Below are positions 51,841 through 63,404 of a DNA stretch of 64,000 bases, piece after piece. The notes beneath the pieces were generated by a model. The model saw nothing but the letters and a program-made list of their open reading frames with translations, was not told the origin of the DNA and did no database searches. The position numbers were made by a program, and so were the translations under genes. The stretch covers positions 1,860,001-1,924,000 of the forward strand of contig JAINUG010000173.1 in NCBI GenBank assembly GCA_029706075.1. Reading direction: 5' to 3'. How positions within the stretch are numbered: position 1 is the first letter of the stretch; the number at the start of each line of letters is the position of its first letter. This DNA is from Aldrovandia affinis (taxonomy: Eukaryota > Chordata > Actinopteri > Notacanthiformes > Halosauridae).

Positions 51841-53985
51841 GCAGCAGGTCTGGGGATATTGTATTTCTGTTGAACCCCATGCGGCTGAAGCACCTAGCCA
51901 TTTTTTTGTTATCTAAGCTTTTTGTTATCTTTTTATTAGGGTTAGGGTTTTTGGGTTATTCACACTAAAGGAAAAAAGTACCATATATTGTCAATCTACT
52001 GTATTTATTATATTATGACCATGTATTTATTTAATTATGGAAGGAAAATTGTTTAGCTTTAAGTTAATGTCATTTTTAAGCTATTGAATGACTAATATAG
52101 TATTGCTCAGACCATGCATTCTAGGGTATGGACGTAATGTTAGTTAATTCAATGAAAATGTTCTTCAGAGACTAAATCTGGGCAAGTGTAGCCAATGGTT
52201 TCCAGGGTTAGTAGGTTACTTATGTAGAATCCTGTAAGATTCCACTCAAACACACCAAATGGCGGAAGTGTCCAAGTGGTGGAGGATAGCGTGTAACCTT
52301 ACCTTTGTGATACCGGAACAGGATTAAATGGAGGTTAATTTACTCCAACTCTATCTGACTCCAATGTATGTTAGCTTTCCTCTCTGTTAACTGTTACTTA
52401 TAGAATCGTATATGCAAATGAGAGTCTATCGTCTCTCAGCTCGCGTAGTTTGGCTCTATACGTATTGCTATCTCTATATGAGATGCAGACGTTCCTTTGG
52501 CCTGTGTAAAACCTAGCAAGGATACAGTTGTGTATCTTGCAACGGCACTAATGTATAGGCATGTGACTATGGAGTGCAACGTTCTATGTGTGTGTGTTAA
52601 CTTGAATCTTAAAACCACAACATGTAACTGCAGTTTAGATTAATGAGAGATGCTGAGGTATGAAAATGTTTATTAGCCGGACTTGCAGAAAAACATCAAA
52701 CAGAATTTGTGTAATGTAAGAATACAAAAACGGCTATACGCGAAAGTTGCGCAGGAGGTCATAGTACGAATCTCCATGAAGTATGCCACTTTTCCCCCTA
52801 TATCCCCACACATCAAAGGAAACCATCTGAGATCTCCAGTAAGCGCCACCTGTACCACATCATCAATGACACCAACCCACTGCTCATGACATCAGCTCTC
52901 CAACAACACCAAACATGCTTATACTGTACATGTAAATGATGAAGTTACAGTATACCAGTATACCGCATTAAAGATCAACAGACCTGAAAACAGTCCCCAC
53001 CATGTCCTGTTTTGTTGAGACAGCATTGTGAGGCAGCTGGGGCAATACCATTTTTCTCGCCTGTTGGCTCCCTGCTGGCAACATAAACACAGTTCACACT
53101 CTTTGGGGTTACTTCAGGCCATAGTTCTGTGAACTGCCCTACACTTACAATACATGTGGGCAAAACTGTCTTGCAGGATCTTCTTAGCCTTTTTCTTTTT
53201 GATGAGGATTCATTGGAAGAGTTGACGATAAGGACGATATGGTGTCATTCATTTGATTTTTACCTTTTCAAACCAATCCTGATGACTTTTTGGTACTCCT
53301 GAAATTTGAATTTTTGTGTAAAGTAATCATGGTCTTCCATTGGTTTGGGTTCTACATTGTATCTTACCATTTCTTGGCACAGGAACAGGATGCTGTTCTA
53401 GCTACTGCTGGGAGAACATCTTGTCATTATTGCATTCTTACTCTGCTCGTTCTGCAACTGTAGCCTCAGTTTTTGAATCTCCAGAACAGCTGTTCGGGAG
53501 GCTGTGAATGAGAGACAATGGTTGGGGTTTCCCTATAGCCTATATTTTATACATAATACTAGCCCTCAGCTGAATTAACACCTTATTTGGTGTTATTTGT
53601 AGTACTATTATGCATTATTATTATTGCCATAGGCAATGGTGTCATTTCTCCAGTCTCAAATGTAATTGTAGCAATTATATCGTTACATAGAGCAATTTGT
53701 AAAGTTAATCCAAATGACATTGATAGAGCTTTAAATTATGTTCCCTACCTTTGAGTGGTTGGGTAGGTTGTGGTCTTGTCAGCAGTTTTCACAGGTTTTC
53801 TACATTTGTATTCAATAATTGAATGATTGGGTGCTAATGCAGGGCACCTGCCACGGGTTAGGTAATTGGGGCCAAGCCATTTTAAATAAGCGGCTCATCT
53901 GGGGAGAAGAGCAGAGAAACAAGCCGAGTAGGAAGCGTACCCTTTGTACCCGTTGTCTCGCGGTTGGGCGGTTTCTCCTTTTATT
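51841..53985. other. Unassigned DNA
   Basis: No recognised family. The minus frame 53163-52975 has several cysteines but no match I can name. The GGGTTAGGTAATTGGGG and TTTTAAATAAGCGG stretch near 53850-53890 could be part of an unrecognised LTR promoter. Confidence 0.4.
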
Positions 53986-54002
53986 TGTATTTTTATTATT
54001 AT

Positions 54003-54036
<34 letters not shown>
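53986..54036. repeat. ATT repeats and poly(T) tract
   Basis: TTTTTATTATTATTATT followed by about 34 consecutive T. It gives a spurious poly-Phe open frame. It could be a reversed poly(A) tail of a retroposon, but no body was identified beside it. Confidence 0.9.
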
Positions 54037-54037
<1 letters not shown>

Positions 54038-54093
54038 TTAGTTAATTTTGGGTGCTTTTGGGAAAAAAAATTATTTGGCATTATTAGTGGATG

Positions 54094-54379
54094 AACACTA
54101 AGACAATGTGAATGTTTGCAGTGTGAACCGAGGGTGGCATTGGAGGTGGATCCCCAAAGCCAAACTGGTCTGACCAGGGCGAACAGGATGAGAGCTGTGG
54201 CGGAGTGGTGAAGGGATCCGCGAGCCGGGGGAACCCCGAGTGGAGGTGGAGTGCCTCTTTGGGACCAGCCTGGAGTGGTGGAGACCCTTCCCTGTGGATT
54301 TTTTTATATTTTTTATTTTTAAACCGTATTTTCTTCTTTTTTTGTGGCAGTCCCCCACCAGCAACACTAAGACAATGTC
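54094..54379. repeat. 16-bp direct repeats flanking 254 bp
   Basis: AACACTAAGACAATGT occurs exactly at 54094-54109 and 54364-54379. The enclosed 254 bp is GC-richer than its surroundings. This resembles a retroposon with its target duplication, but there is no poly(A), tRNA-like head or second copy to prove it. Confidence 0.5.
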
Positions 54380-54679
54380 ACTTTAAATTAGGTGTGTACA
54401 TGTGTGCAGAGTGCCTCCTTGCATGAAATCTAGTCTCTTTGGGCATGTTTTTCTCACCGTGTGTGGTGTGCGTTGTGTACGGGCATGCTTACCTGGGGGG
54501 GGGGCTTTTGTACTGCCTGGTGGGTCCTGGGAGGTTGTGCAGTGGGAGGGAAGGGGAGGAACAAAACCCTGAATCAGTCCTTTTGTGTAGTGTGCTTTTA
54601 ATGAACTGTGTGGGTCACCTATAATCAAAAGGGGGAAAACCCCCTTCTTTGTCCAACAAACAACAATTTGAAATATGAT

Positions 54680-56089
54680 TGTGGAGGGCGTCAGTCTCGG
54701 CAAGATGGGAGTGGCATGGTTGCCTTTGATTTTACATGTTGTGGAGGCCTTTGGAGCAGGGGACTTTCCGGGGGCAGGTTTGGCACTCTCACAGGGTGTG
54801 AGAGTGAACTGTCGCCCAGAAGGTTGCTCCAAATGCCATAGTTGATTTAATTATTATTTAATTGGCAATTGATTGGAATTCAATTGACTGATTGCGTTTG
54901 TGTGTGAGAATGAATTGTTTGGTGTTGAGTGATTGTGATTGGGTGATTGCCTCACGAGTCCCACCTGAGCCAGGCAGAAAGTAAGCCTATTTAAGAGCAG
55001 GTGGGGCGAGTGGGGAATCAGTTAGTCAGTCTTGTCATGTCATGTGTGTATGGAATTGATTGTTGTGTGTGCATATTGTAGAGTTAGTCTTTTGTCTTTG
55101 TCTTTTATGTGTGTGTTTCGAGAGAGTGTGTGTTTCGAGAGTGTGTGTGTGTCGAGAGTGTGTGTGAATCAAGAGGGATGGTCTTGTCATTCGTGTGTGC
55201 GTGTCAAGTGTGACTCTGTCGGGCATGGTGGCGCATGTCTGTAATCCAAGCTGCTGGGAGGCGGAGTCTGTGTGGAATATATGTTGAGTTCTGTGTGCGT
55301 TTGTCGAAAGTGACTGAGTAGAGTGCTTCTTGTGTGTGTGGGAAAGAGGGAGAGGGGGCGCACTAAGGATGTCTGCCTGTCTCCCTCTGTGTGATCGTGA
55401 AAGAGGGCGCCCTGAAAGAGGGTCCGCCTCTCGCCCTCGGTGTGATTGGAAGAGAACTCGCACTCGGGCAGTGAAGAGTGTCTTTGGACAATGGCCCGAG
55501 AACTCTCACTGAAAGAGTGGAGAGTGTCTCGGGGCTGGTTGCCTGAGAACTCTCACTGTGAGGAGTGGCAAGGGTCTCGGTATGTTTGGGGTAAAAGAGA
55601 ACTTGGACTGGAAAGTTTGAGTGTCTCTGTGTGCATGGGTTTGGGAAGCACTTGAAAAGTCACTGGAGATGTGTGTGGAGTGTGTGTCGGGACAGTGAGT
55701 ATAGTTCTACCCTGTCCCGGTGAGTGTTGAGGTGTGTTTCACATGAATGTATGAAGGCGGTGTGGAAAGCCGCTGATTGTCTGTTTGTTCTGTGTTTCCC
55801 CGGAAGGGGATTCCCCCCTCGGAGGAGGCGGGGCTTTCATTTATGGTTTGATTATTTTAGCTTGTTATTTTATTTCATTGTTTTTGCCCGAAAGCTTTGC
55901 GGCAAGTAGGGTGAAGATTTTGTGTTTGTGTTTTGTTTGTTTTATGTTAACCTGCTCTCCCACTGTCTCTCTCCCACGTCTGGGGGAAGAGACAGAAAAA
56001 AATATAAATCCAGTCTGTAGACCGGCAAATTCCACTCCGTCTCCAGACTGCTCTGTTCCCATCCAGGGATGGTCACGTGGCGTGTGACA
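54680..56089 (+). mobile_element. Solo LTR, family F3, copy 2 (longest)
   Basis: Starts TGTGGAGGGCGTCAGTCTCG and ends CACGTGGCGTGTGACA, with ATGAT directly outside both ends (54675-54679 and 56090-56094). CCTATTTAAGAGC near 54988 is a TATA-type box. At 1410 bp it has a longer GTGTGTGT/GAGAGTGT-rich middle than copy 1 (22233-23374). The cysteine/serine-rich and histidine/threonine-rich open frames here are composition artefacts. Confidence 0.93.
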
Positions 56090-56208
56090 ATGATCCTCTG
56101 CCCATTAGTAGTAGCTTATTGCTTTTTTGGGTAATCAATCAAGAAAGGTGATATTAAATTATCTAAGTCCCATTGATTTAAATGTTGAGAAGTGCTGCCC
56201 CCTTAGCC

Positions 56209-56297
56209 CAGATCTAGGATCAGTTTTTGGTTTTACTTTTTACTTCCTATAATGTTTAGGGTTAGGATTGGGGACGGAAAGTCTGATCCTAGATCTG
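56209..56297. repeat. 89-bp hairpin-like inverted repeat
   Basis: CAGATCTAGGATCAG (56209-56223) and its exact reverse complement CTGATCCTAGATCTG (56283-56297) enclose 59 bp. Similar CAGATCTGGGATCAG-type termini occur in small fish MITEs as I recall, but only this copy is in the window. Confidence 0.65.
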
Positions 56298-58736
56298 AAG
56301 CCAGAGGCAACTCCCACCATTGGCTTAAATTTAAGCAACAAATAACTTTATCCAATGTCACAATCACAGAAAGACATCACTACACTAGATACATTCTAAA
56401 ATGTATTTTTCAGCAGCAGAATGACTAAACGAAACCCTGAATTGCAGAAAGTAATGCACTTGCTTGGTTAAAACAATACACAAGTTGTCATATGGATTAT
56501 GAAGAGAGGTATTTTATGAAGAAGAGGGGGATGTGATAACTGCTGTCATCACATGAAAGTGGAAAGAGGTCCAGGTCCTGATGGTGCAAGGTGGTAAGTA
56601 GACAAATTAAAACTATATTTAGGGAAATAAGGAATAAATCCAACAATGCATTATGCTATCACTAGAAATCATAACTACTTCGTTGTCAGTAAGAATAATT
56701 ATCTAATGGCACTTTGATTCTCACATGGTTACTTTAGATGTATAATTGAGAAAGTAATGTGTTCTGGTTTAGTTAAAAAAAAGAAGGAAAAATGATATTT
56801 TTAAATGTTTTTTAGGGTTTGCAGAAAGTGTACCCATAACCTCAAGACAGCATCAGTGTGTCGAGGCTCCATTGTTTTCAAGATCAAGGAAGCCCTTGAA
56901 AAACTGTCTTTACTGTATTTAAAGGTGAAGTATAGCACTGTTGTTGTTGTTGCCTTTGTTATTATAGTTGTAGAAGATGATAAACATTGTCCTTATTGGT
57001 GTGCTGCTTATTAATTCCTTTCTCTCCTGTCTTACCATTAGCCACAGATTTCCTTGATGTATGGAAATTCTTTATTTTAATAATCTCAGTAATTATTAAA
57101 ATTTAATTATTAAAAATACTTGTCTGTGGGTGTGTATTGGAATCACAGGCGACAGCTAGGTAAGTTCGATCTCAAAGGAGGCGGTTTGTTGCCTTCGCCA
57201 CTGCTGGTCCCAGGGTAGTGGCTTGTCCCATAGTTGTAGGTGGCAGGCTTGTGCGGGTTAGGAAATAGAATCAATAGAGGGTACAATTGGCCAACGAATT
57301 GGAAGAAAAACGGGGAAAATAAACAATTTGTTTACATTGAAAATTGTGTGGTATGTCCAACGGAATATGTGTACAAAGGGCCCGTGCTATTAAAGACAGA
57401 ATATGTGTACAAAGGGCCTGGGTTATTAAAGACTAATTTCCCATGTGTTATGATACTGGAGAAATGGGGATATAATTTGTCGTTTGAATCTCTATTACAA
57501 AACCCTAAGCCTAACCTCTGTGTAAGTGTCAGGAGCTATAGCAACAGGGATTGTAGCCCATTTCAAACACATCCTCAACTAAATTATATTCCTTCAAATA
57601 ATGATGACATTGAAAATGCAATGAAAATTCTTCTTAGAAATGCAATGGGAGATGAACAATGAAAATTCAGTTTCTTCTTCCTGAAAATTGAATTACCTTT
57701 TGATTACAGATGCCCAGATTCACACTGAAATATATTATTGGTTGACACATGGTATAGCATTTGCAAACATGCTCAGACTTTAAAAACGCAGCTGCCTTTG
57801 TAAGAGGAGAAATGCGGATTCAAAAACATCCTGATGAGAGCTGTAATTAGACAAAGCCAAAGTTTTCGGTTGTTATTGTTTTCAATTAGGTGCACAATGG
57901 CAAATCTTGTCTACAGTTAATATTCCTTGAGAAAGCACACATAGTGATAGATTGATTTTCGTTGCTCCTCGCTTTGGAATTTAGTTCCTTCATCCCTCTC
58001 ACTGAAGCTATGAGGTGTTTATTGATATTCCTGTCTACAATCTACTTAAAGTGTTGTATCTATTATTTACACTAACTGTGCTGAATTGTTAAAGGTTTGT
58101 TCTCAGTGGATGTCAGCAAATTCAAGTTCTCGTTCAGTTGGCAGATAGCACTGCAATTAATCACCTTTATTGTAATTATTGATACATTTTCTGTATTGAA
58201 CTGCATTCAAATGATGATTGATTAACATTTTACTGGTAGTAGGCTCAAATTATTCCTGTTTTTGAAGGCCCCTTGTGATAGATTTATTTGGTTGGACATT
58301 CGCTGTGTGACCGAACAAGATTATTGTATTGTAGCCATAGGTAATAAATCACATAATTAAGATCAGGTGCACAACTAATAATATTTATCACAGTATTTTA
58401 TGTTTGGATTTTTTAACATGAACATAGGCCTATTTAAACATGCTTAAAAATACAGATAATAACAGCAAGTTGTGACAAACACATTTATGAATGTATTTGA
58501 ACAATTTTATTAGATACGTGCAATACTTTACTAACATCCATATTATTTCTATGTTTCTTAGAGACAATAAATGCCAGACGATAGATTAAATTACCAGGGT
58601 AATATTGGTATTTGCAGCATTAGCTGTAAATTGAGGAACAATTTAACTTAATTTGTTTAAGTCAATAGCACCAAATACAAACTACCTCTGATTTATTTTG
58701 CGTTAATGTATATCTATAATATATATTATATAACAT
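56298..58736. other. Unassigned DNA with one uncharacterised open frame
   Basis: No family recognised. The plus frame at 57240-57662 (140 codons) starts MAGLCGLGNRINRGYN and includes a 36-bp tandem duplication (57363-57398 and 57399-57434), repeating YVYKGP-LLKT. It has no recognisable domain and no promoter or splice context; it may be chance or an old retroelement fragment. Confidence 0.35.
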
Positions 58737-58737
58737 A

Positions 58738-58890
58738 ATATGCCATTTAGCAGACACTTTTATCCAAAGTGACTTACAGTAGTGAATGCATACATTTTTC
58801 AGTATATGTGGTCGCAATGGGAATCGAACCCACAACCTAAGCGTTGTCAATGCCATGCTCTACATTCTGAGCCACACAGAGACACCAAAA
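58738..58890 (-). mobile_element. tRNA-derived SINE with LINE-type tail (HpaI-like)
   Basis: On the minus strand: GTGGCTCAGAATGTAGAGC resembles box A, GGGTTCGATTCCCATTG holds box B, then AAAAATGTATGCATTCACTA and a tail, GTAAGTCACTTTGGATAAAA and GTGTCTGCTAAATGGC. The organisation is that of the HpaI-type fish SINEs. Its tail is nearly the same as the 3' tail of the LINE copies in the window, so the LINE probably supplied the machinery. Confidence 0.85.
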
Positions 58891-59215
58891 AAATCTAAAA
58901 TTGACTTTTTCACAGCTGTTTCAAAAGTAAAATCTCTTTATTTCTGTAGCACTGAGATGTTGAATATGCCCAATGTATTATGATAAATTGAGGTTCTCAT
59001 CATTAAAGTTGTGAATTTAATTGATTAATTAGCAGTTTCAATGGTTATTGAATTCTTATTCTTCCTGATGCATTATGCTCAAATAATTCACAGAAGAAAA
59101 GCAAATAGTCTGATTCAAATTCCACATTCCACTACCAGCAAAATTGTCACTTTATGATCAGGGTGTACAAGAACAATATTTTGTGTTCAAGAAATCAAGA
59201 AAGGAAAATCTAGAC

Positions 59216-60848
59216 CAGGGTTTCTCAAACTTTTTTACTCCAGGACCACATTTCATGGGTGGGAAAAAATCGCGACCCCATACATAAATGATAGTGCAAT
59301 TACAACGCTGAAAAACTTTAGTCCAGAAACATAGCTATATTGGTGGTCTATTTCCAAAATAGTAGCAAATGCATTTACAGGCTATATCTTTATGAAAAAT
59401 AAAACGGACTGCTTAGCCTACTTAATGGGATGGATGTGCTTGGAGTGTTGAACACAGTTCATCGATGCGTGGCTGCGCTGGGCTGAGAAAGAGGCGGAGA
59501 TCCCCTTCAACTCTCAGACGCGATCTATATTTATTTTTAATTCAATGCCGAAAACTCGGATTCACACAGGTAAGTTGACGCGAAGGGGACGAGCTTTCTC
59601 AATGCAGCATTAGACAACTCGGGGTATTCACTGCGCACCGATATCCAGAAGTTTGCGAGGGGTTGCCCAGTGAAACTGGCTTTTAATGATTCGTCGCATG
59701 AAAGATCAATCAGCGCCTCCTGCTGGGTAAGTGGTAGGACTGTTATGTTGTCAGTAACAAATGAATTTCGGATCCAATTGTCTGCGCTCGCTTTTTCGGG
59801 GAAGTAGTTCTGAAACTGTCCTATGAGCCCGTCTATGTGACTGCAGATGATGGGTTTCAAATCGTCTTTTGACATGTTCTTCTCATCCAAAAAGTCATCA
59901 AGCAGCCCAAATGCCTCGAAATCTCCACTGTTTACCCTGGTGTGCCACAAACGCAGTTTCTTAATCCAGCTGTCAATTTTGTCTGTGAGACCAAAAAGGT
60001 TGGTGTCCCGACCTTGTAGTCCGGCATTTAACACATTCAGGCGATCAAAGATAGCGGCTAAATATGCTAGCTGGGCCAGCCACTTAGGATCAGCACATTT
60101 CTCGGCTAATGGGAAAATGTTTTTGTCCGCAAAGAAAATCCGTACTTCCTCTTGGAAGTACCAATGTGTACTCGCGATCCAATGTGCGACGACAAATGAA
60201 ACCTGTAGCCCCCGTGCGTTTGCTGCTGTTGCAGTTTTAAGCACGGTTTTCTGTCCTTGTAAAACTTTTTGTTTCCTCTGAAAGAAATCTAGCGGCTTTG
60301 CTTGTAATGCGCTGTGTTTAGTTTGCAAGTGGCGTTGCATTTTACATGGCTTAAAGCTCTCGTTAGATAGAACTTCCCCACACACGACACATTGTGGTCT
60401 TGGGTCCTCCTCATGTCCTGTCCATGTAAAGCCATAGGTGAGGAATTTCGGGTCATAACTTATTTTATTCCTTTTTGTTTTATTTGTATTTTTGTCATTT
60501 TCTGCTGGTCTTTTGCTAGAATTTGACTCACCTCCAGCACCACTCCTGACAACAAACTTGTCCATTTTCGTGACTGCTGTATTGGCGCGCTACATATGCA
60601 ATGGGGTAGTGCAGTAACGTTAAACGCGTTGGATTAAACTCATGCATGTCGGTAGATTGAAAATAATCGGGCAGAAAAGACAGATTTTATGAAAAAAACT
60701 GGCAATTTGTTTTTCATTTAAAAAATGTAAAGAAATGCTTATGGTTAAAAATAAAAAAAAGTATTTTAATTTTAAATTTTTGGGCGACCCCACCATGACC
60801 CTTTGGTGACCCCAAGTGGGGTCGCGACCCATAGTTTGAGAACCGCTG
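59216..60848 (-). mobile_element. hAT transposon with shortened transposase
   Basis: Ends are CAGGGTTTCTCAAAC and, inverted, CAGCGGTTCTCAAAC, and the inner GGGTCGCGACCCC-type sequence is also inverted, as in Charlie-like hAT elements. Flanks ATCTAGAC and ATCAGACA look like an imperfect 8-bp duplication. It contains one open transposase-derived frame on the minus strand. Confidence 0.88.
59537..60565 (-). CDS. hAT transposase-derived protein lacking the catalytic core
   Basis: 342 codons from ATG at 60565 (MDKFVVRSGAGGESN). The N-terminus has a basic segment and a BED-like zinc finger (CVVCGEVLSNESFKPCKMQR followed by HLQTKH). It then passes near residue 130 (VSFVVAHWIA) directly to STHWYFQEEVRIFFADKN, which in ZBED5/SCAND3-like transposases lies hundreds of residues later; the catalytic region between is missing but the frame is kept. 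The C-terminus contains the dimerisation motif ending STYLCESEFSALN, then stops, shorter than usual. It would be a DNA-binding, dimerising protein with no transposase activity if expressed; expression is unknown and the frame may be open by chance. Confidence 0.65.
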   Translation of the reverse strand: MDKFVVRSGAGGESNSSKRPAENDKNTNKTKRNKISYDPKFLTYGFTWTGHEEDPRPQCVVCGEVLSNESFKPCKMQRHLQTKHSALQAKPLDFFQRKQKVLQGQKTVLKTATAANARGLQVSFVVAHWIASTHWYFQEEVRIFFADKNIFPLAEKCADPKWLAQLAYLAAIFDRLNVLNAGLQGRDTNLFGLTDKIDSWIKKLRLWHTRVNSGDFEAFGLLDDFLDEKNMSKDDLKPIICSHIDGLIGQFQNYFPEKASADNWIRNSFVTDNITVLPLTQQEALIDLSCDESLKASFTGQPLANFWISVRSEYPELSNAALRKLVPFASTYLCESEFSALN

Positions 60849-60856
60849 ATCAGACA

Positions 60857-61268
60857 AACCCGCTCCTCACGGTCTCGCCTCTTCTCTGTCCTGGTCCCTC
60901 ATTGGTGGAACGACCTCCCGCAATCGGTCAGGACTGCAGAATCACTTCCAATCTTCCGCAAGAGACTCAAAACCCACTTCTTCAGACTCCACTACCCCTG
61001 ATCTCTGTCAATCTAGCTAAATTGTCTTCACCTCTGCTTACTTGTTCAACACTATACTCTTTAAAAAATAAAAAATAAATAAAAAATACACTAACCTTTT
61101 CCTTCCCGGTGTTACAGGTATGGTCCGCAGATGCCTGCAATGATGTCTATTGCTGTATTCCTGCACTGATCTCGCACGCGAACTATGATTATTCCTACCA
61201 TGTATTGATGCACATCTTGTAAGTCGCTCTGGATAAGAGCGTCTGCTAAATGCTTAAAATGTAATGTA
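60857..61268 (+). mobile_element. LINE 3' end (tail family), copy 5
   Basis: Plus-strand copy of the last 410 bp, from CCCGCTCCTCACGGTCTCGC through GGAACGACCTCCCGCAATCG to the tail GTAAGTCGCTCTGGATAAGA and GCTAAATGCTTAAAATGTAA. It shows what the family tail looks like in forward orientation. It abuts the hAT element. Confidence 0.9.
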
Positions 61269-61274
61269 AAATGT

Positions 61275-61461
61275 ACAAACACACATATAGTGTCTTGCAA
61301 AAGTGACGAAGAACGCAATGACCACCCAGACAGAACTACAAACCTCATGACTGAGATGGGAGAACCTGTCCAAAAGACAATCATCTCTGCAGCACTCCAC
61401 AGGAGTGGCCAGAAAGAAGCATTTCCACATAGCAGTACAAAGGCATGTGGCAGACTCAGAC
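61275..61461 (+). pseudogene. Possible Tc1-like transposase fragment
   Basis: One frame reads NLMTEMGEPVQKTIISAALH followed by RSGQKEAF, resembling the second helix-turn-helix region of some fish Tc1 transposases. It is short and has no inverted terminal repeats, so the call is weak. Confidence 0.35.
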
Positions 61462-61668
61462 AATAGGCGCATTTCCACCAAAAAGTCCCTGGAACTTTTA
61501 GTCACAGGAACTATTTTCAAGGAATTAAAAGGTTCCTTCAATACATTACATCTGCGTTTCCACAGGGGTCTAAAGAACCACGAAGATTATGCAAATTAGT
61601 CCGCTGACGTGTGCATATTAATACTTTAGCTTGCAGGCAAAATGCTCCTACCTCGGCGTTGGAAAAAG

Positions 61669-62458
61669 GGCCGCGTGACAAACCCTGAATGGGAACAGAA
61701 CAGCCAGGAGACACGGAGTGGAGTTTGTCGGTCTACGGACCGGATTTTATTTATTTGTTTTTCTGTCTCTCCCCCCGGACATGGGAGAGAGACAGTGGGA
61801 GTAGCAGGTTAACATATAACAAAGACCAACACAAACACAGACACAAAATCTTCACCCTACTCGCCGCAAAGCTTTCGGGTAAAAACAACAAACGAAAATA
61901 ACAAGTTAAAATAACCAAACTTACGGGACACCGCGCCTCTTCCAGAGTTCCCCTGGAACCTCCTCAGGCACACACATATCCAGTGACCTTTCAAGTGATT
62001 CCCACCCATTCATACTGAGACACTCAAACTTTTCCAGTTCGAGTTCTCTTACGCATTCATCCAGAGACACTCGCCACTCCCAGGATGTGAGAGTTCTGGC
62101 AATCAGCCCCAAGACACCTCCCCACTCGCCCCACCTGCTCTTAAATAGGCTTAGTTTCTGCCTGGCTCAGATGGGACTCGTGAGGCAATCACCCAATCAC
62201 AATCACAACTCACATTCTCACCCAGACACCCAATCAGCCAATTGACTTCTATATCAATTGACTGATTGACACCAATTAAATAATAATTAAACCAATTAAG
62301 GCCTTTGGAGCTCCCTTCCGGGCGACAGTTCACTCTCACACCCTGGGAGAGTGCCAAACCTGCCCCCGGAAAGTCTCACTGCTCCAAAGGCCTCTACCAC
62401 ATGGAACAAGACAGGCAACCATGCCACTCCCATGTGGCCGAGACCGACGTCCTCCACA
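61669..62458 (-). mobile_element. LTR of family F3, copy 3, truncated
   Basis: Matches copy 1 in the same orientation from CCGCGTGACAAACCCTG to GACGTCCTCCACA. The first bases and a middle block (the low-complexity region) are missing. No matching target duplication is found: ATCTT on one side, GGAAAAAGG on the other. It interrupts a piggyBac transposase gene on its right side. Confidence 0.85.
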
Positions 62459-63377
62459 ATCTTAAACCCAAAAAACGGGCTACTTTTGATCATGTTCCTG
62501 TGCTCACTGCCAAACCGACTCTAGATGTTGGCAAATTGGCTTCTGTTGGTCGCAAGAAATGCGTACTCTGCAAGATGTCGGGGAAACAACAGTGCACTCC
62601 ATGGGAGTTCAAGGTTTGTGACGTTCCCTTGTGTCTACAGTTGACCAGAAACTGTTCTGAGAAGTGGCATCAAAGACCGTGAAAGAACAGATTGTCTCAC
62701 CATGTTTTAATTTTGAATTTTTTGTATATAGTTTGTGATGTTTTCAATGAATCTTCCCAAATGAAAAACCAAATGAAAAACCCTTCTTTTTTTTCTGTCT
62801 TCTGCATGGCTCTACTGACTATTGCTTACTCTGATGGCTTTTCTCTTTGTCTGATGGCCTTTGAGAGAGAGATGGCCCATCTGACAGATCTTACAGGTGT
62901 GGACAAGCCTCAGGTGTGGATCATGAATATTCAGGAATTAGCATATAGCCCTCCCACAGCCTGAAATATATGTGACCAGTTCTGATAAAAACAGGTTTTT
63001 AGCTATTTAGATCTCAGATGTGCTAAACTATTTTCACACCCTTACATAACCAAGACCTTGATGAACAAATGCATATTGGCAAAACAATTTGTCACTATAG
63101 TTTAATGTGTGCTTTCACAACTTTTGTGACGGCAGAAAAATGTACTCTTTATAACTTGTGTTATAAAGATCTTGTAACTTGTTTGTAGATCTATTTACAA
63201 GCTGCATATGATACTGACCAAACTATTGATGGCATATAAATGTAGCTGTGATTGTCCTTCAAATAAAAATATCAAACACTTTGGAGTAAGTGTGTGTTAA
63301 GTTGATGAAATTGAGATAAATATCAGACCACGCCAAAATCACAAACCTCCTCTAAGCTTAGCACGGACCTCAGGGGG
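62459..63377 (+). mobile_element. piggyBac 3' part with transposase tail
   Basis: Plus-strand coding at about 62480-62682 gives the cysteine-rich tail (CVLCKMSGKQQCTPWEFKVC, CSEKWHQRP), ending with TGA at 62680-62682. The non-coding 3' region and terminus follow to CCTCAGGGGG, then TTAA (63378-63381). The 5' part is missing; the sequence starts at the F3 LTR. Confidence 0.9.
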
Positions 63378-63404
63378 TTAAGAATAAAATCTTGTCTGGC
63401 TAAG

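Noticed and set aside
52975..53163. Small cysteine-containing minus-strand frame
   Set aside because: No recognisable zinc-finger spacing or family; 62 codons with several frames of similar length nearby.
59847..60281. 144-codon plus-strand frame
   Set aside because: Antisense shadow of the hAT-derived frame at 59537-60565.
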